64,000 bases of DNA from RYN-230 sp963829725 (GCA_963829725.1 CAWHJW010000005.1:372001-436000), one strand, 5' to 3'; positions 46,861 to 55,274 are shown, counted from the stretch's first letter. Notes: generated by a model from the letters alone, not told the origin. Numbers and translations are program-made.

Positions 46861-47130
46861 CTAACGCCGGCGGCGGCGCAGGAAGGCCACGGCGCCGAGG
46901 ACGACCACCCCGGCAGCCACGGCGGCCGCGGCGCCGGCCACCCCGCGCTGGACCTCGGGCCGCTGGGCCTGCTCACGGGCCCGCTCCACCGCGCGGCGGG
47001 TGAGGTTGGCCGGGCTGGCCCGCTCGGTCAGCGCGTCGATGGTGCGCGCCAGGTTCTGCCGGGTGCGCTCGATCTCCCGGAGCAGCCCATCCGGATCGCG
47101 AACCGCGACCGTGCCGTTCGCCTCGGCCAT
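46861..47130 (-). CDS. DUF3618 membrane protein
   Basis: 89 aa from ATG 47130 (AAAGGAG upstream). DUF3618 pattern DPDGLLREIERTRQNLARTI, DALTERASPANLTRRAVE, then a single C-terminal membrane helix (GAAAAVAAGVVVLGAVAFL) and a poly-Arg end. Common small actinobacterial tail-anchored protein, function unknown; often near other envelope-stress proteins. Confidence 0.9.
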   Translation of the reverse strand: MAEANGTVAVRDPDGLLREIERTRQNLARTIDALTERASPANLTRRAVERAREQAQRPEVQRGVAGAAAAVAAGVVVLGAVAFLRRRRR

Positions 47131-47261
47131 TGTCTGTTTCTCCTTTCGGCACGCAACGTGTCGTCAGTCTCCCAGGCGCCTGGCCGCTGCGCACGGCCGG
47201 CCAGCCGGCGTGCCGCAATTGTGCTCTCCTGACCGGCCGCCCGCGCCCGTTCCCGGACACG

Positions 47262-48658
47262 TCAGCCGCCGCGGAGGGTTGCGCAGAGCCGGGCCACGGC
47301 GGTGCTGAACGCGTGGCTCGGCGGGGTGGCGTAGCCGAGCACCAGCGCCGGGACGTGCTGGCCGCCCGGGGCGGCGGCGTAGGCACTCAGGCCCTCGATG
47401 GCCAGCCCGCGGGCCGCGGCGTCCGCGACCAGGTCCTCCTCACGCTGCCCGGCGGGCAGGTGCACGAGCACGTGCAGGCCGGCGGCGATACCCGTGACCC
47501 GCGCCTGGGGCGCTTCGCGGCGCAGCGCGGCGATCAGCATGTCGCGGCGGCGCCGGTAGGCGAGCCGGGCCTGCCGCACGTGCCGGTCATAGGCGCCGCT
47601 GGTGATGAACTCGGCCAGGGTCAGCTGATCGAGGCTGCTGCTGAACCGGCGTGCCTGGCTCTTCGCGGCCACCACGTCGTCCGCCAGCCACGCCGGCAGG
47701 ACGAGCCAGCCGAGGCGCAGGCCCGGGGCCAGGCTCTTGCTGGCGGTGCCGGCGTAGGCGACGGACTCGGGGGCGAGTGCCTGCAGTGCGCCCACGGCCT
47801 GGCGGTCGTAGCGGAACTCTCCGTCGTAGTCGTCCTCGATGACCAGCGCGCGGGCCCGGGCGGCCCAGCCGGTGACCTGACGGCGGCGCCGCGGTTCCAG
47901 CGGCACGCCGAGCGGGAACTGGTGAGCCGGGGTCAGCAGCACCCCGTCCGAGCCGCCCAGCGAATCGACCACCGCGCCGCCGTCATCCACCGGCAGGGCG
48001 GTGACCCGCAGCCCTTTCGCCCCGGCGAGCTGCCCGTGCTGCGGCTGCCCGTAGCCCTCCACGGCCAGCCGCTGTGCACCGCGGCTGCACAGCACCTCGG
48101 ACAGCAGCTCCAGGGCCTGGGCGAACCCGGAGCACACCAGCACGCGGTCCGGGGTAACCGTCACCCCGCGGGCGCGGGACAGGTAGCCGGCCAGCGCCGC
48201 ACGCAGCTGCGGCAGGCCCCGCGGGTCACCGTAGCCGAGGGCGGTCACGGGAGCCGAGGTGAGCGCACGGCGGGCGGCGGCCAGCCAGGCCGGCCGGGGG
48301 AACGCGGCCAGGTCGGGCAGGCCCGGCCGCAGGTCATACCGGACCGTGCGGTCCGCGGTGACCGCGGGAGCGGCGGCATTCCCCGGCGGCGGGGCAGCGC
48401 CCCGGGCGACCCAGGTGCCCGCGCCCTGCCGGGCCGCCAGCCAGCCCTCGGCGATCAGCTGGCCGTACGCGTCGGCCACGGTGTTGCGGGACAGGCCCAG
48501 GTCGGCGGCGAGCTGCCGGGACGCCGGGAGCCTGGTCCCGGGGGCCAGCCGCCCGCTGCGGACAGCCTCACGCAGCGCGGACTCCAGCCCGGCGCGGAGC
48601 CGGCGGCGGCCAGCCCGAGGTACAGGTCCAGGCCAGAATTGGCCCACGAATTTGTCAT
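47262..48658 (-). CDS. MocR/PdxR family regulator (GntR wHTH + aminotransferase domain), one frameshift
   Basis: About 465 codons from ATG 48658 (MTNSWANSGLDLYLGL). A missing base near 48610-48617 moves the frame to GRRRLRAGLESALREAVRSG. GntR helix-turn-helix (LPASRQLAADLGLSRNTVAD, AYGQLIAEGWLAARQGAGTW) is followed by a type I aminotransferase-like domain with the PLP Lys in YAGTASKSLAPGLRLGWLVL and VIEDDYDGEFRYDR. MocR proteins bind PLP and control vitamin B6, GABA or other amine pathways. A TAAGCT -10 lies 8 nt before the ATG (leaderless). It diverges from an AhpD-like gene, the likely target. The long open frame toward 49010 upstream of the ATG is spurious. Confidence 0.87.
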
Positions 48659-48662
48659 CAAA

Positions 48663-48692
48663 TTGGAGCTTACTTGCATGCCATCTAGCTCC
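48663..48692 (+). promoter_or_regulatory. Promoter of the AhpD-like gene with dyad operator
   Basis: TTGGAG (48663-48668), 17-bp spacer and TAGCTC (48686-48691) form a plausible -35/-10. The perfect arms GGAGCT (48665-48670) and AGCTCC (48687-48692) overlap both hexamers. The MocR promoter reads the other way through the same 30 bp, so one bound protein could control both genes. Confidence 0.55.
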
Positions 48693-48736
48693 TAGCGTGG
48701 ACCTCAGCACCCCGCGAAACCAGGAGGGACATCCCC

Positions 48737-49228
48737 ATGACCGAGACGCAGACCAGGCCGCAGATCCCGGCACGGCTCGACTTCGACACCCAGGCGGCGG
48801 TCTTCTCCCGCGCCATGAACCACCTCGATCAGGCCGCCACCAGGCAACTCGATCAGGCCGGAATCGACCACCAGCTGCGCGAGCTGGTCCGGATCCGGGT
48901 CTCACAGCTGAACGGCTGCGCCTACTGCATCGACATGCACACCAAGGACGCGCGCGCCGCCGGGGAGAGCGAGCAGCGGCTGTACGCGCTGCCCGCCTGG
49001 CGCGAGGCACCGTACTTCACCAGCCGCGAACGGGCCGCGCTGGCCTTTACCGAGGCCGTCACCCTGCTCGCGGACACCCACGTCCCGGCGGAGGCCTACC
49101 AGAGCGCCGCCGCGGTATTCACCGGCGCGGAGATGGCCGCACTGGTCGCCCTGATCGTCACCATCAACGCCTGGAACGCCATCGGCGTAGCCACCCGGAC
49201 CTGGATCCCCGGCTCCTACGAGCCATGA
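48737..49228 (+). CDS. Carboxymuconolactone decarboxylase/AhpD-like protein
   Basis: 163 aa from ATG 48737 (AGGAGGG upstream). The core AMNHLDQAATRQLDQAGIDH, LRELVRIRVSQLNGCAYCID and MHTKDARAAGESEQRLYALP contains the redox CxxC plus His (CAYCIDMH) of alkylhydroperoxidase AhpD-type proteins. It would act as a small thiol peroxidase-type enzyme. It is divergently paired with the MocR regulator, a pairing often seen in actinobacteria. Confidence 0.93.
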   Translation: MTETQTRPQIPARLDFDTQAAVFSRAMNHLDQAATRQLDQAGIDHQLRELVRIRVSQLNGCAYCIDMHTKDARAAGESEQRLYALPAWREAPYFTSRERAALAFTEAVTLLADTHVPAEAYQSAAAVFTGAEMAALVALIVTINAWNAIGVATRTWIPGSYEP

Positions 49229-49331
49229 ACCTGCCTGCCGCAGGCCTCCGCACGCTGGCCGCCGACCAAGGCTACCCGCGAGTAGGGGCGGCGACGTAGG
49301 GTCATGGGCAATCGGCGGAAGGGACCTGGGC

Positions 49332-50537
49332 ATGGCGGCACCAGTCATCGATGATCTTGAATTGCCGGTATTCGACTACACCGACCCGGACCTGGTCGGC
49401 GAGGTCTACCACCAGCGGCTGGCCGCGATCCGGGCGCAGGGCTGGCTGGCCCGCTCCCCGCTCACCTACGTGGTCCTGGACCGCGAGTCCGGCGAGTTCT
49501 TCCTGCGCACCCGGGACGCGGCCTTCCCCGGCCGCGAGATCGCCGACCTGTTCGGGATCACCGGCGGCCGACTGCGCGAGCAGATCGACGTCAACATCCT
49601 CAACCAGACCGGCGGCCGGCACCGGCGGCTGCGCGGCCTGATCAGCCCGGCGTTCACCCCGCGCGCCGCGGACCGCTGGCGGCCGGCCATGCGGGGCTTC
49701 CTGGCCGGCCTGTGGGCTGATCTCGGCGGCGCGGCCGGGTGCGAGTTCGTGTCCGCGTTCGCCAAGCCCTACCCGTCGCTGACCATCGCCGCCGTGCTCG
49801 GCGCGCCGCCCGAGGACGCGCCGCGGCTGCACGAGTGGTCCGGCTGGGTGCAGCGGCAATTCGACATCAAGGCACTGGCCACCGAGCCGGACCGGATCGA
49901 GAAGGCCGTCGGCGAACTGTACGACTACGTCGAGGCCCTGCTGCAGCGCCGCCGTCGCGAGCCCGCCGGGGACCTGATCAGCGCGCTGCTGGCGGCCGAG
50001 GACGAGGGCGAGAGACTGACCCACGCCGAGTGCGTCAACCTGGTGCTGAACGTGGTGGCCGGCGGGGTGGACACCACTCAGGCGCAGTTGTCGCACGCGA
50101 TGCGCCTGTTCGCCACGCACCCCGCCCAGTGGGCCGCGCTGGCCGCCGATCCCGGCCGGGTGCCCGCCGCCGTGCAGGAGGTGCTGCGGTTCGAGCCGAT
50201 CACCCCGTTCACCGCCCGGATCGCCGTCGCCGACCTGACCCACCGCGGCGTGAGGTTCCCGGCCGGCACGATCGTGGCGATCTGCGCGGAACGGGCCAAC
50301 CGCGACGCCGAGGGGGGCGAGCAGTTCGATATCGGCCGGGAGACCGCCGCCCGGCTGCTGACCTTCGGAGCCGGACCGCACTTCTGCCTGGGCTCGAACC
50401 TGGCCCGCGCGGAACTGGAGGAGGCCCTGGCCTTCCTGGTCCCCCGGATGCCCGGGCTGCGCCTGGCCGCCGAGCCCCGCCTGGGCGGCGTGGAGGGCAT
50501 CTACGGCATCGACTCCCTCCCCCTCGCCTGGACCTAG
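49332..50537 (+). CDS. Cytochrome P450
   Basis: 401 aa from ATG 49332 (GGAAGGG upstream). Helix I VVAGGVDTTQAQLSHAM, K-helix AVQEVLRFEPITPFTARIA, and haem loop FGAGPHFCLGSNLARAELEE with the axial Cys. Typical bacterial soluble P450; substrate unknown. Its helix I has GVDTTQ instead of the more usual GxETT, as in some sterol- and polyketide-oxidising types. No redox partner gene is adjacent. A strong terminator follows. Confidence 0.93.
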   Translation: MAAPVIDDLELPVFDYTDPDLVGEVYHQRLAAIRAQGWLARSPLTYVVLDRESGEFFLRTRDAAFPGREIADLFGITGGRLREQIDVNILNQTGGRHRRLRGLISPAFTPRAADRWRPAMRGFLAGLWADLGGAAGCEFVSAFAKPYPSLTIAAVLGAPPEDAPRLHEWSGWVQRQFDIKALATEPDRIEKAVGELYDYVEALLQRRRREPAGDLISALLAAEDEGERLTHAECVNLVLNVVAGGVDTTQAQLSHAMRLFATHPAQWAALAADPGRVPAAVQEVLRFEPITPFTARIAVADLTHRGVRFPAGTIVAICAERANRDAEGGEQFDIGRETAARLLTFGAGPHFCLGSNLARAELEEALAFLVPRMPGLRLAAEPRLGGVEGIYGIDSLPLAWT

Positions 50538-50568
50538 TCGCGCCGCTGCCACGGCCCCGGAGATGCCA

Positions 50569-50601
50569 GTGGTCCCCGGCGCGCCGGGCGCCGGGGACCA
50601 C
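50569..50601. terminator. Hairpin terminator after the second P450 gene
   Basis: 14-bp perfect arms GTGGTCCCCGGCGC (50569-50582) and GCGCCGGGGACCAC (50588-50601) with a 5-nt loop, 31 bp past the stop. Confidence 0.8.
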
Positions 50602-50741
50602 CAGGCAGGCCGTCAGCTGTGGGCGGCCAGGTGCCCGGCGGCGGATAACCATGAGCGCCGTACAACTTCCCGCCAATCCGGGGGAAAATCCGCACCTTTA
50701 ACCGATGGGGCTGGCGCCGCGGGTCACGTAGGGTGCCTGGC

Positions 50742-51443
50742 ATGGAGATCAGGGCAGTCATCTTCGACTGGGGCGGGACGCTCACTCCCTGGCACACCGT
50801 GGATCACGATGCGCTGTGGCGCAGCGTGTGCGGGCTGCACTTCGACGGCGGCCGGGCGGAGGAGCTGGCCGCCGCCATCCTGGCCGCCGAGCGGTCGCTG
50901 TGGGAGCTGGCCGAGACCGCGCACCGCAGCGGCACCCTGGAGGAGGTGTTCCAGCGGGCTGGGGTGACCCCCACCGACGCCCTGCTGGCCAGTTACTTCG
51001 AGGCCTGGGACCCGCACACGTTCACCGACCCCGACGTGATCGGCGTGCTGGGTGAGCTCCGGGCCCGCGGCATCAAGGCCGGGGTGCTGTCCAACACGCT
51101 GTGGCCGCGCAGCGCCCACGAGCGGGTGTTCCGCCGGGACGACGTGCTCGGCCTGTTCGACGGCGCCGTGTTCAGCAGCGAGATCCCGTGGGCCAAGCCG
51201 CACCCGGAGGCGTTCCGCGCCGCGATGGCCGCGGTCGGCGTGGACGACCCGGCCGCCTGCGTTTTCGTGGGCGACCGCCCGTACGACGACATTCACGGGG
51301 CCAAGAGCGCGGGCATGCGCGCCGTGCTGATCCCGCACAGTGAGGTACCGCCGTTCGACGGCGCGGCCCCGGACGCGGTGATCACCCGGCTGGCCGAGCT
51401 CCCGGCCGTCCTCGACGCCTGGCTGGCCGACCCGGCGTCCTGA
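50742..51443 (+). CDS. HAD-superfamily hydrolase
   Basis: 233 aa from ATG 50742. Motif I is FDWGGTLTPW (nucleophile Asp; the acid/base Asp two positions later is replaced by Gly as in a subset of HAD proteins), motif II GVLSNTLWP, motif III Lys in IPWAKPHPEAF and motif IV FVGDRPYDDIHGAKSAGM. Likely a phosphatase of phosphoglycolate type or dehalogenase-like; the DWGG motif makes classical phosphatase activity uncertain. TAGGGT ends 7 nt before the ATG, pointing to a leaderless mRNA. Confidence 0.88.
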   Translation: MEIRAVIFDWGGTLTPWHTVDHDALWRSVCGLHFDGGRAEELAAAILAAERSLWELAETAHRSGTLEEVFQRAGVTPTDALLASYFEAWDPHTFTDPDVIGVLGELRARGIKAGVLSNTLWPRSAHERVFRRDDVLGLFDGAVFSSEIPWAKPHPEAFRAAMAAVGVDDPAACVFVGDRPYDDIHGAKSAGMRAVLIPHSEVPPFDGAAPDAVITRLAELPAVLDAWLADPAS

Positions 51444-51444
51444 C

Positions 51445-51793
51445 TCAGCGGGGCGGCTCCGGGTCGCTGATCCGCTGGTCGGCGACGACCGGCCAGGGCC
51501 GCGCCGAGCCGAAGGGCGTGATCGTCCCGCGCTCGTAGCCGGTGACCTCGTGGGCCACGTCCGCGGCCGGCATGGAGAGCCGGCTGACGCCGAGATCGCG
51601 CTGCGGGCCAGTCCGGCTGCTGGCCGCCGAGGTCACGCTGCGGCAGTTCCAGCACCAGCGCCGCCAGCGGCTCAGCCACGGCGTCCAGGTCGGCGGCGCG
51701 CAGCAGCCGGCGGCGCCGCCGGTCGGCGTGCACCGCCGCCTGCTGCGCCATGGTCCCGCTGGGCAGGAACACCGCGGCCGGCTTGCCGAGCAG
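51445..51793 (-). pseudogene. Chimeric remnant: threonine aldolase fragment joined to YbaK tail
   Basis: Directly after the PHP-gene stop, one frame reads LLGKPAAVFLPSGTMAQQAA, then HADRRRR and soon LDAVAEPLAALVLELPQRDL, which are two separate parts of a low-specificity threonine aldolase (beta-eliminating lyase) with about 40-45 intervening residues missing. In a different frame the C-terminal part of a YbaK/aminoacyl-tRNA deacylase domain follows (VSRLSMPAADVAHEVTGYER, GTITPFGSARPWPVVADQRI), also truncated, ending with TGA 2 bp from the HAD gene end. No start codon or ribosome-binding site fits. Interpreted as the scar of deletions. Confidence 0.7.
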
Positions 51794-52615
51794 CTAGAGC
51801 CGCCAGAAGTCCAGCGGGTCCCGGCCGGGCCGGAACCCGGCGGCGGCCGCGACGCCGGCCGCGTCCCGGAAGCGCGCGCCGACCTGCCCGGGCAGGTGCG
51901 CGTCACTGCCGAACGACAGGGCGCGGCCGCCCGCCTCGCGCCACCACCGGAGCAGGCCGGCCGAGGCGAGCGGGCTGGCCGTGTTGACCTCCAGCACCCG
52001 GCCGGACCGGGCGAGCGCCGCCAGCACGGCCCGGTACTCCTCCTCGAACGCGCCCTCGGCGTACTCCCCCGCCGCGGCCGGCCAGTACCTGCGGGGGAAG
52101 TCCAGGTGGGCGAGGACCTCGAACAGGCCGCTGCCCTCGATCAGCGCGAGTACCTCGGTGAAGTACCGGCGCATCACCGGGCGGGCCGACCGGCCGTCCA
52201 GCAGCGAGCTGGCGTACACCAGGCGCCCCCCGCTGGGCAGCGTATGCACCGAGCCCAGTACCCGGTCGAACTGGCCGGACCCCAGCACCGCGGTGGCGCT
52301 GCCGGCGAACAGGTGCGGCTCGCCCGCCTCCACGCCGGACAGGATCCGCAGCGCCGGGTACCGGTCCCGGCACTCGCCCAGGCTAGCGAGGTACCCGGGG
52401 ACGTCGAGCGGGCGGATCCGGTGCTGGGTGTTGGGCGCGACGCCGGCCACCCGCAGCGCGTCGCCGGGGCCGGCCGTGGTGAAGTCGAGGTGCTCGGTGA
52501 ACGCCACCGATCCGATGCCCAGTTCGATGGCCCGCTCGCAGGCGGCAGCCATCGACGCACCCGGGCCGGTGTCGTGGGACCACTGCGAGTGAACGTGATT
52601 GTCCGGCGGGGGCAC
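51794..52615 (-). CDS. PHP-domain phosphoesterase (histidinol-phosphatase-like)
   Basis: 273 aa from GTG 52615; the frame open to 52666 runs into the tRNA gene and is not coding there. PHP metal motifs: PDNHVHSQWSHD, VAFTEHLDF, ILSGVEAGEPHLF, VLGSVHTLPSG, LAHLDFPRRYWP and LSFGSDAHLPGQVG. These are the residues of the trinuclear metal site of HisK-type histidinol phosphatases. It may serve histidine biosynthesis or act on another phosphate ester; other his genes are absent here. Confidence 0.9.
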   Translation of the reverse strand: MPPPDNHVHSQWSHDTGPGASMAAACERAIELGIGSVAFTEHLDFTTAGPGDALRVAGVAPNTQHRIRPLDVPGYLASLGECRDRYPALRILSGVEAGEPHLFAGSATAVLGSGQFDRVLGSVHTLPSGGRLVYASSLLDGRSARPVMRRYFTEVLALIEGSGLFEVLAHLDFPRRYWPAAAGEYAEGAFEEEYRAVLAALARSGRVLEVNTASPLASAGLLRWWREAGGRALSFGSDAHLPGQVGARFRDAAGVAAAAGFRPGRDPLDFWRL

Positions 52616-52641
52616 CCAGGAACGCCCGCGGTGCCCGGTGG

Positions 52642-52714
52642 TGGGGCCGATGGGATTTGAACCCATACTGCCAGGATCCTAAGTCCTGTGCCTCTGCCAT
52701 TGGGCTACGGCCCC
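52642..52714 (-). tRNA. tRNA with anticodon UAG (Leu by codon), class-I-sized variable loop
   Basis: Seven-bp acceptor GGGGCCG/CGGCCCC, A73 and encoded CCA (52639-52641). D-arm GCCCAATGGCAGAGGC, anticodon stem CAGGA/TCCTG with loop CTTAGGA (anticodon UAG), variable loop of only five nt (GCAGT), T-arm ATGGG-TTCAAAT-CCCAT. The D-loop (AATGGCAGA) and anticodon loop match ordinary tRNA-Leu(UAG), but tRNA-Leu normally has a long variable arm. By decoding rules it reads CUA; the charging amino acid is uncertain. Confidence 0.85.
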
Positions 52715-52758
52715 GGGCGCCCCGCGCCTGCACGGCGGGGGAGGTCAGCTGGCTCGTG

Positions 52759-53229
52759 TCAGGCCGCGAGGTCCTTGCGCAGCCGCTCCACGTGACCGGT
52801 CGCCTTCACGTTGTAGTAGGCCCGCTCCACCGTGCCGTCCGCGGCAATCACGAAGGTGGACCGGATCACCCCGGTGGTCTTCTTGCCATACATCATCTTC
52901 TCGCCATAGGCCCCGTAGGCCTGCATCACCTCGCGGCCGGGATCGGCGAGCAAAGTGAAATTCAGCGATTCCTTATCCCGGAATTTGGACAGCTTTTCCG
53001 GGCTATCCGGAGAGATACCGAGCACGGTCAGGCCGGCCCCGCCGAGCGCACCGAGGTTGTCCCGGAAATCGCAGGCTTGCTTGGTGCACCCCGGTGTCAT
53101 CGCCGCCGGGTAGAAGTAAACGATCACCCGCTGGCCGCGCAGTGAGGACAGGCTCACCGTCTTGCCGTCCGCATCTGCCAGCGAAAACTCCGGCGCCAGA
53201 TCGCCTGGCGCCAGCTTGTGCTCGATCAC
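52759..53229 (-). CDS. bcp: Bcp-type thiol peroxidase (peroxiredoxin)
   Basis: 156 aa from GTG 53229 (CCGGAGGGAG upstream). Peroxidatic Cys in FYPAAMTPGCTKQACDFRDN, with a second Cys five residues later as in atypical two-Cys BCP. APEFSLADADGKTVSLSSLR and LLADPGREVMQAYGAYGEKM, TTGVIRSTFVIAADGTVERA are family typical. Reduces peroxides with thioredoxin. It shares direction with the tRNA gene downstream. Confidence 0.95.
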   Translation of the reverse strand: MIEHKLAPGDLAPEFSLADADGKTVSLSSLRGQRVIVYFYPAAMTPGCTKQACDFRDNLGALGGAGLTVLGISPDSPEKLSKFRDKESLNFTLLADPGREVMQAYGAYGEKMMYGKKTTGVIRSTFVIAADGTVERAYYNVKATGHVERLRKDLAA

Positions 53230-53428
53230 GCGCGCTCCCTCCGGAAAGGACGACCCCACGTTACCGGGCGCGCCGCGCTGACGCGGCCGGATGTTACGAC
53301 CCCCTTACGCGGATTGCGAGGCACCGGTAGCCCGGGCCGGCCGCCGCGTAATGTCCCCGCCGGGTGGCGGGGGATTGCTCGTGAATGCGTGTGATGTACG
53401 GCAATCGCCAACCCAAGGAGGAGCTAGC

Positions 53429-54520
53429 GTGTTCCCGCAGTTGAAGGCCCGCCGGGCGGGCGTTCCCCCCGAGGGGACAACCCCGGCCTGGCCCGCACAG
53501 GCCACCCGCTCCGGCGTGCCGGCCAGGGCAGTCCGCCCGCTGAGCTTCGCCGCCGTGGCGGTTGCCGCCGCAGTGACCGTGGCCGGGTGTAAGCCCGGCA
53601 CCCTCAGCAGCGCGTCGGGCTCGCAGTTCGGCGCTACCTCGTCGTCCCTGACGTCCCAGGCCCTGCAGCTGGCCGCGCAGCAGACCCAGCAGGTCAACTC
53701 GCTCAGCGCCGGACTGCAGATCCAGGCCACCGGCGGGCTCAACGCCAGCATGGTCGGCAACCTGAACGAGGTACTCAGCCCCACCCCGATGATCTCGGTC
53801 AGCGGGAACGCCGGCTCGCTGGGCAACGTGCGCATCATCCTGGACAACGGGACCGCCTACCTGCGCAGCCCGTTGGTGCGGCACGCCTACGGCAAGCCGT
53901 GGATCATGGGCTCCTACGCCGGCATGAGCAGCAGCTCCGGCCTCAACCTCGGCTCGCTGCTCGGGCTGCTGCAGGCCAGCAACCCGATGACGCAGACCCA
54001 GCTGCTGCGCTACGGCACGAACCTGCGTGTGATGGGGCACGCCTCGTGGGACGGCGCGCGCAGCACCGAGTACGGCGGCCACTACATGCTGTCGTCCCTG
54101 CTGCGCCAGCTCAGCTCCAGCTCGGGCATGCGCCCGATGGTGGCTTCGTGGATGAACAGCGGCATCCAGATGACCCGGTTCCGGGTCTGGACGGACTCCA
54201 GCCACATGGTGCGCAAGCTGGTGCTGATCGAGGTGGCCGGCAACACCACGATCACCATCACGCTGACGGTGAACTCGTTCAACCAGCCGATGCGGATCAA
54301 CACCCCGCCGCGCGCCATGGTGATCATCCTGCCCGGCACGACCACCACCACGCCGACCACCACCCCGACCGTGCCGCCGACCCTGACGCCGACGGCCCGG
54401 CCGACGATCACGACCGTGCCCACCCCGATGGCCACCGTCCCGGCGACCAGTACCCCCATCCCGGGTGCCACCAGCACCCCGGCCGCGGCCGCCCCGTCCG
54501 GCATGCCCACCCACTGGTGA
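53429..54520 (+). CDS. Secreted lipoprotein with Thr/Pro-rich C-terminal tail
   Basis: 363 aa from GTG 53429, preceded by AAGGAGGAG. A twin-Arg-poor n-region, hydrophobic stretch (FAAVAVAAAVTVAGC) and lipobox VAGC put the lipidated Cys at residue 54. The mature part (LSAGLQIQATGGLNASMVGN, VRIILDNGTAYLRSPLVRHA, TRFRVWTDSSHMVRKLVLIE, TITITLTVNSF) looks like an LppX/LprG-type half-barrel that could hold lipids. The final ~70 residues are low-complexity Thr-Pro (TTTTTPTTTPTVPPT), probably cell-wall spanning. Function unknown. Confidence 0.82.
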   Translation: MFPQLKARRAGVPPEGTTPAWPAQATRSGVPARAVRPLSFAAVAVAAAVTVAGCKPGTLSSASGSQFGATSSSLTSQALQLAAQQTQQVNSLSAGLQIQATGGLNASMVGNLNEVLSPTPMISVSGNAGSLGNVRIILDNGTAYLRSPLVRHAYGKPWIMGSYAGMSSSSGLNLGSLLGLLQASNPMTQTQLLRYGTNLRVMGHASWDGARSTEYGGHYMLSSLLRQLSSSSGMRPMVASWMNSGIQMTRFRVWTDSSHMVRKLVLIEVAGNTTITITLTVNSFNQPMRINTPPRAMVIILPGTTTTTPTTTPTVPPTLTPTARPTITTVPTPMATVPATSTPIPGATSTPAAAAPSGMPTHW

Positions 54521-54544
54521 GCTAGCCGAGCGGGCTAACCGCAC

Positions 54545-54597
54545 GCGAAAGGCCCGCCGGACCCGGGATCGCTACCCGGGAACGGCGGGCCTTTCGC
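54545..54597. terminator. Bidirectional terminator between lipoprotein gene and rdgB
   Basis: 14-bp perfect outer arms GCGAAAGGCCCGCC (54545-54558) and GGCGGGCCTTTCGC (54584-54597), with an inner CCCGGG/CCCGGG pair closing the loop. Confidence 0.85.
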
Positions 54598-54616
54598 CGT
54601 GCTCAGCCCGGGGTAC

Positions 54617-55234
54617 TCAGTCGCCGAGCAGCGCGGCGATGACCGGGGCGAGGGCGCGGAGCGCCCGGGCCCGGTGGCTGATCCGGTCCTTGTCCGCGGG
54701 GGTCATCTCCGCCGTGGTGAGCACGGCGCCATCCGGGACGAAGATGGGGTCGTAGCCGAAGCCGTTAAGGCCGCGGGGCCCGGCGGCCAGCGAGCCCTCC
54801 ACCAGGCCCTCGGTGACGTGCTCCGGGCCGGACGGCAGGACGAGCGCGGCGGCGCAGGCGAAGTGCGCCCCCCGGCGGCCGGGCGGCACGTCGGACATCT
54901 GCCCGAGGACCAGACGCAGGTTGGCCTCATCGTCGCCGTGCCGCCCGGACCAGCGGGCGGACAGCACGCCGGGCATGCCGTTCAGCGCGTCCACGCACAG
55001 GCCGGAGTCGTCGGCGACCGCGGGGCGCCCGGTGAAGGCGGCCACCGCCCGGGCCTTGAGCAGCGCGTTCTCGGCGAAGGAGAGCCCGGTCTCGGCGACG
55101 TCGGGCATGTCCGGGTACTCCTCCAGGTCTCCCGCATCCACCGGGACATGACCGGCTTCCAGGATCCGGCGCAGCTCGACGAGCTTCTCCGGGTTCCTGG
55201 TGGCCAGGATGAGCTTGCTCCCCATCCTGGTCAC
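54617..55234 (-). CDS. rdgB: Non-canonical purine NTP pyrophosphatase (RdgB/HAM1)
   Basis: 205 aa from GTG 55234 (ATG 55225 is an alternative). Hydrolyses ITP, XTP and dITP to keep them out of nucleic acids. Motifs: LILATRNPEKLVELRRIL, GLSFAENALLKARAVAAFTG, VADDSGLCVDALNGMPGVLS, GLNGFGYDPIFVPDG and DKDRISHRARALRAL. Encoded 40 bp after rph on the same strand, the usual rph-rdgB pair. Confidence 0.96.
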   Translation of the reverse strand: MTRMGSKLILATRNPEKLVELRRILEAGHVPVDAGDLEEYPDMPDVAETGLSFAENALLKARAVAAFTGRPAVADDSGLCVDALNGMPGVLSARWSGRHGDDEANLRLVLGQMSDVPPGRRGAHFACAAALVLPSGPEHVTEGLVEGSLAAGPRGLNGFGYDPIFVPDGAVLTTAEMTPADKDRISHRARALRALAPVIAALLGD

Positions 55235-55274
55235 CGCCCCGCGGGCGCGGGCCGCGTGCGCACCGGCCCGGCGC

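Noticed and set aside
1..48660. Programmed +1 frameshifting as the explanation for the repeated +1 shifts
   Set aside because: The sites share no common slippery sequence, stop codon context or stimulatory structure; sequencing insertions explain them more simply.
52616..52666. Extended N-terminus of the PHP phosphoesterase
   Set aside because: The extra codons read MGSNPIGPTT, the usual false translation of a tRNA 3' half; GTG 52615 is a better start.
52642..52714. Amber suppressor tRNA
   Set aside because: The anticodon is UAG (reads CUA); an amber suppressor would need CUA as anticodon.
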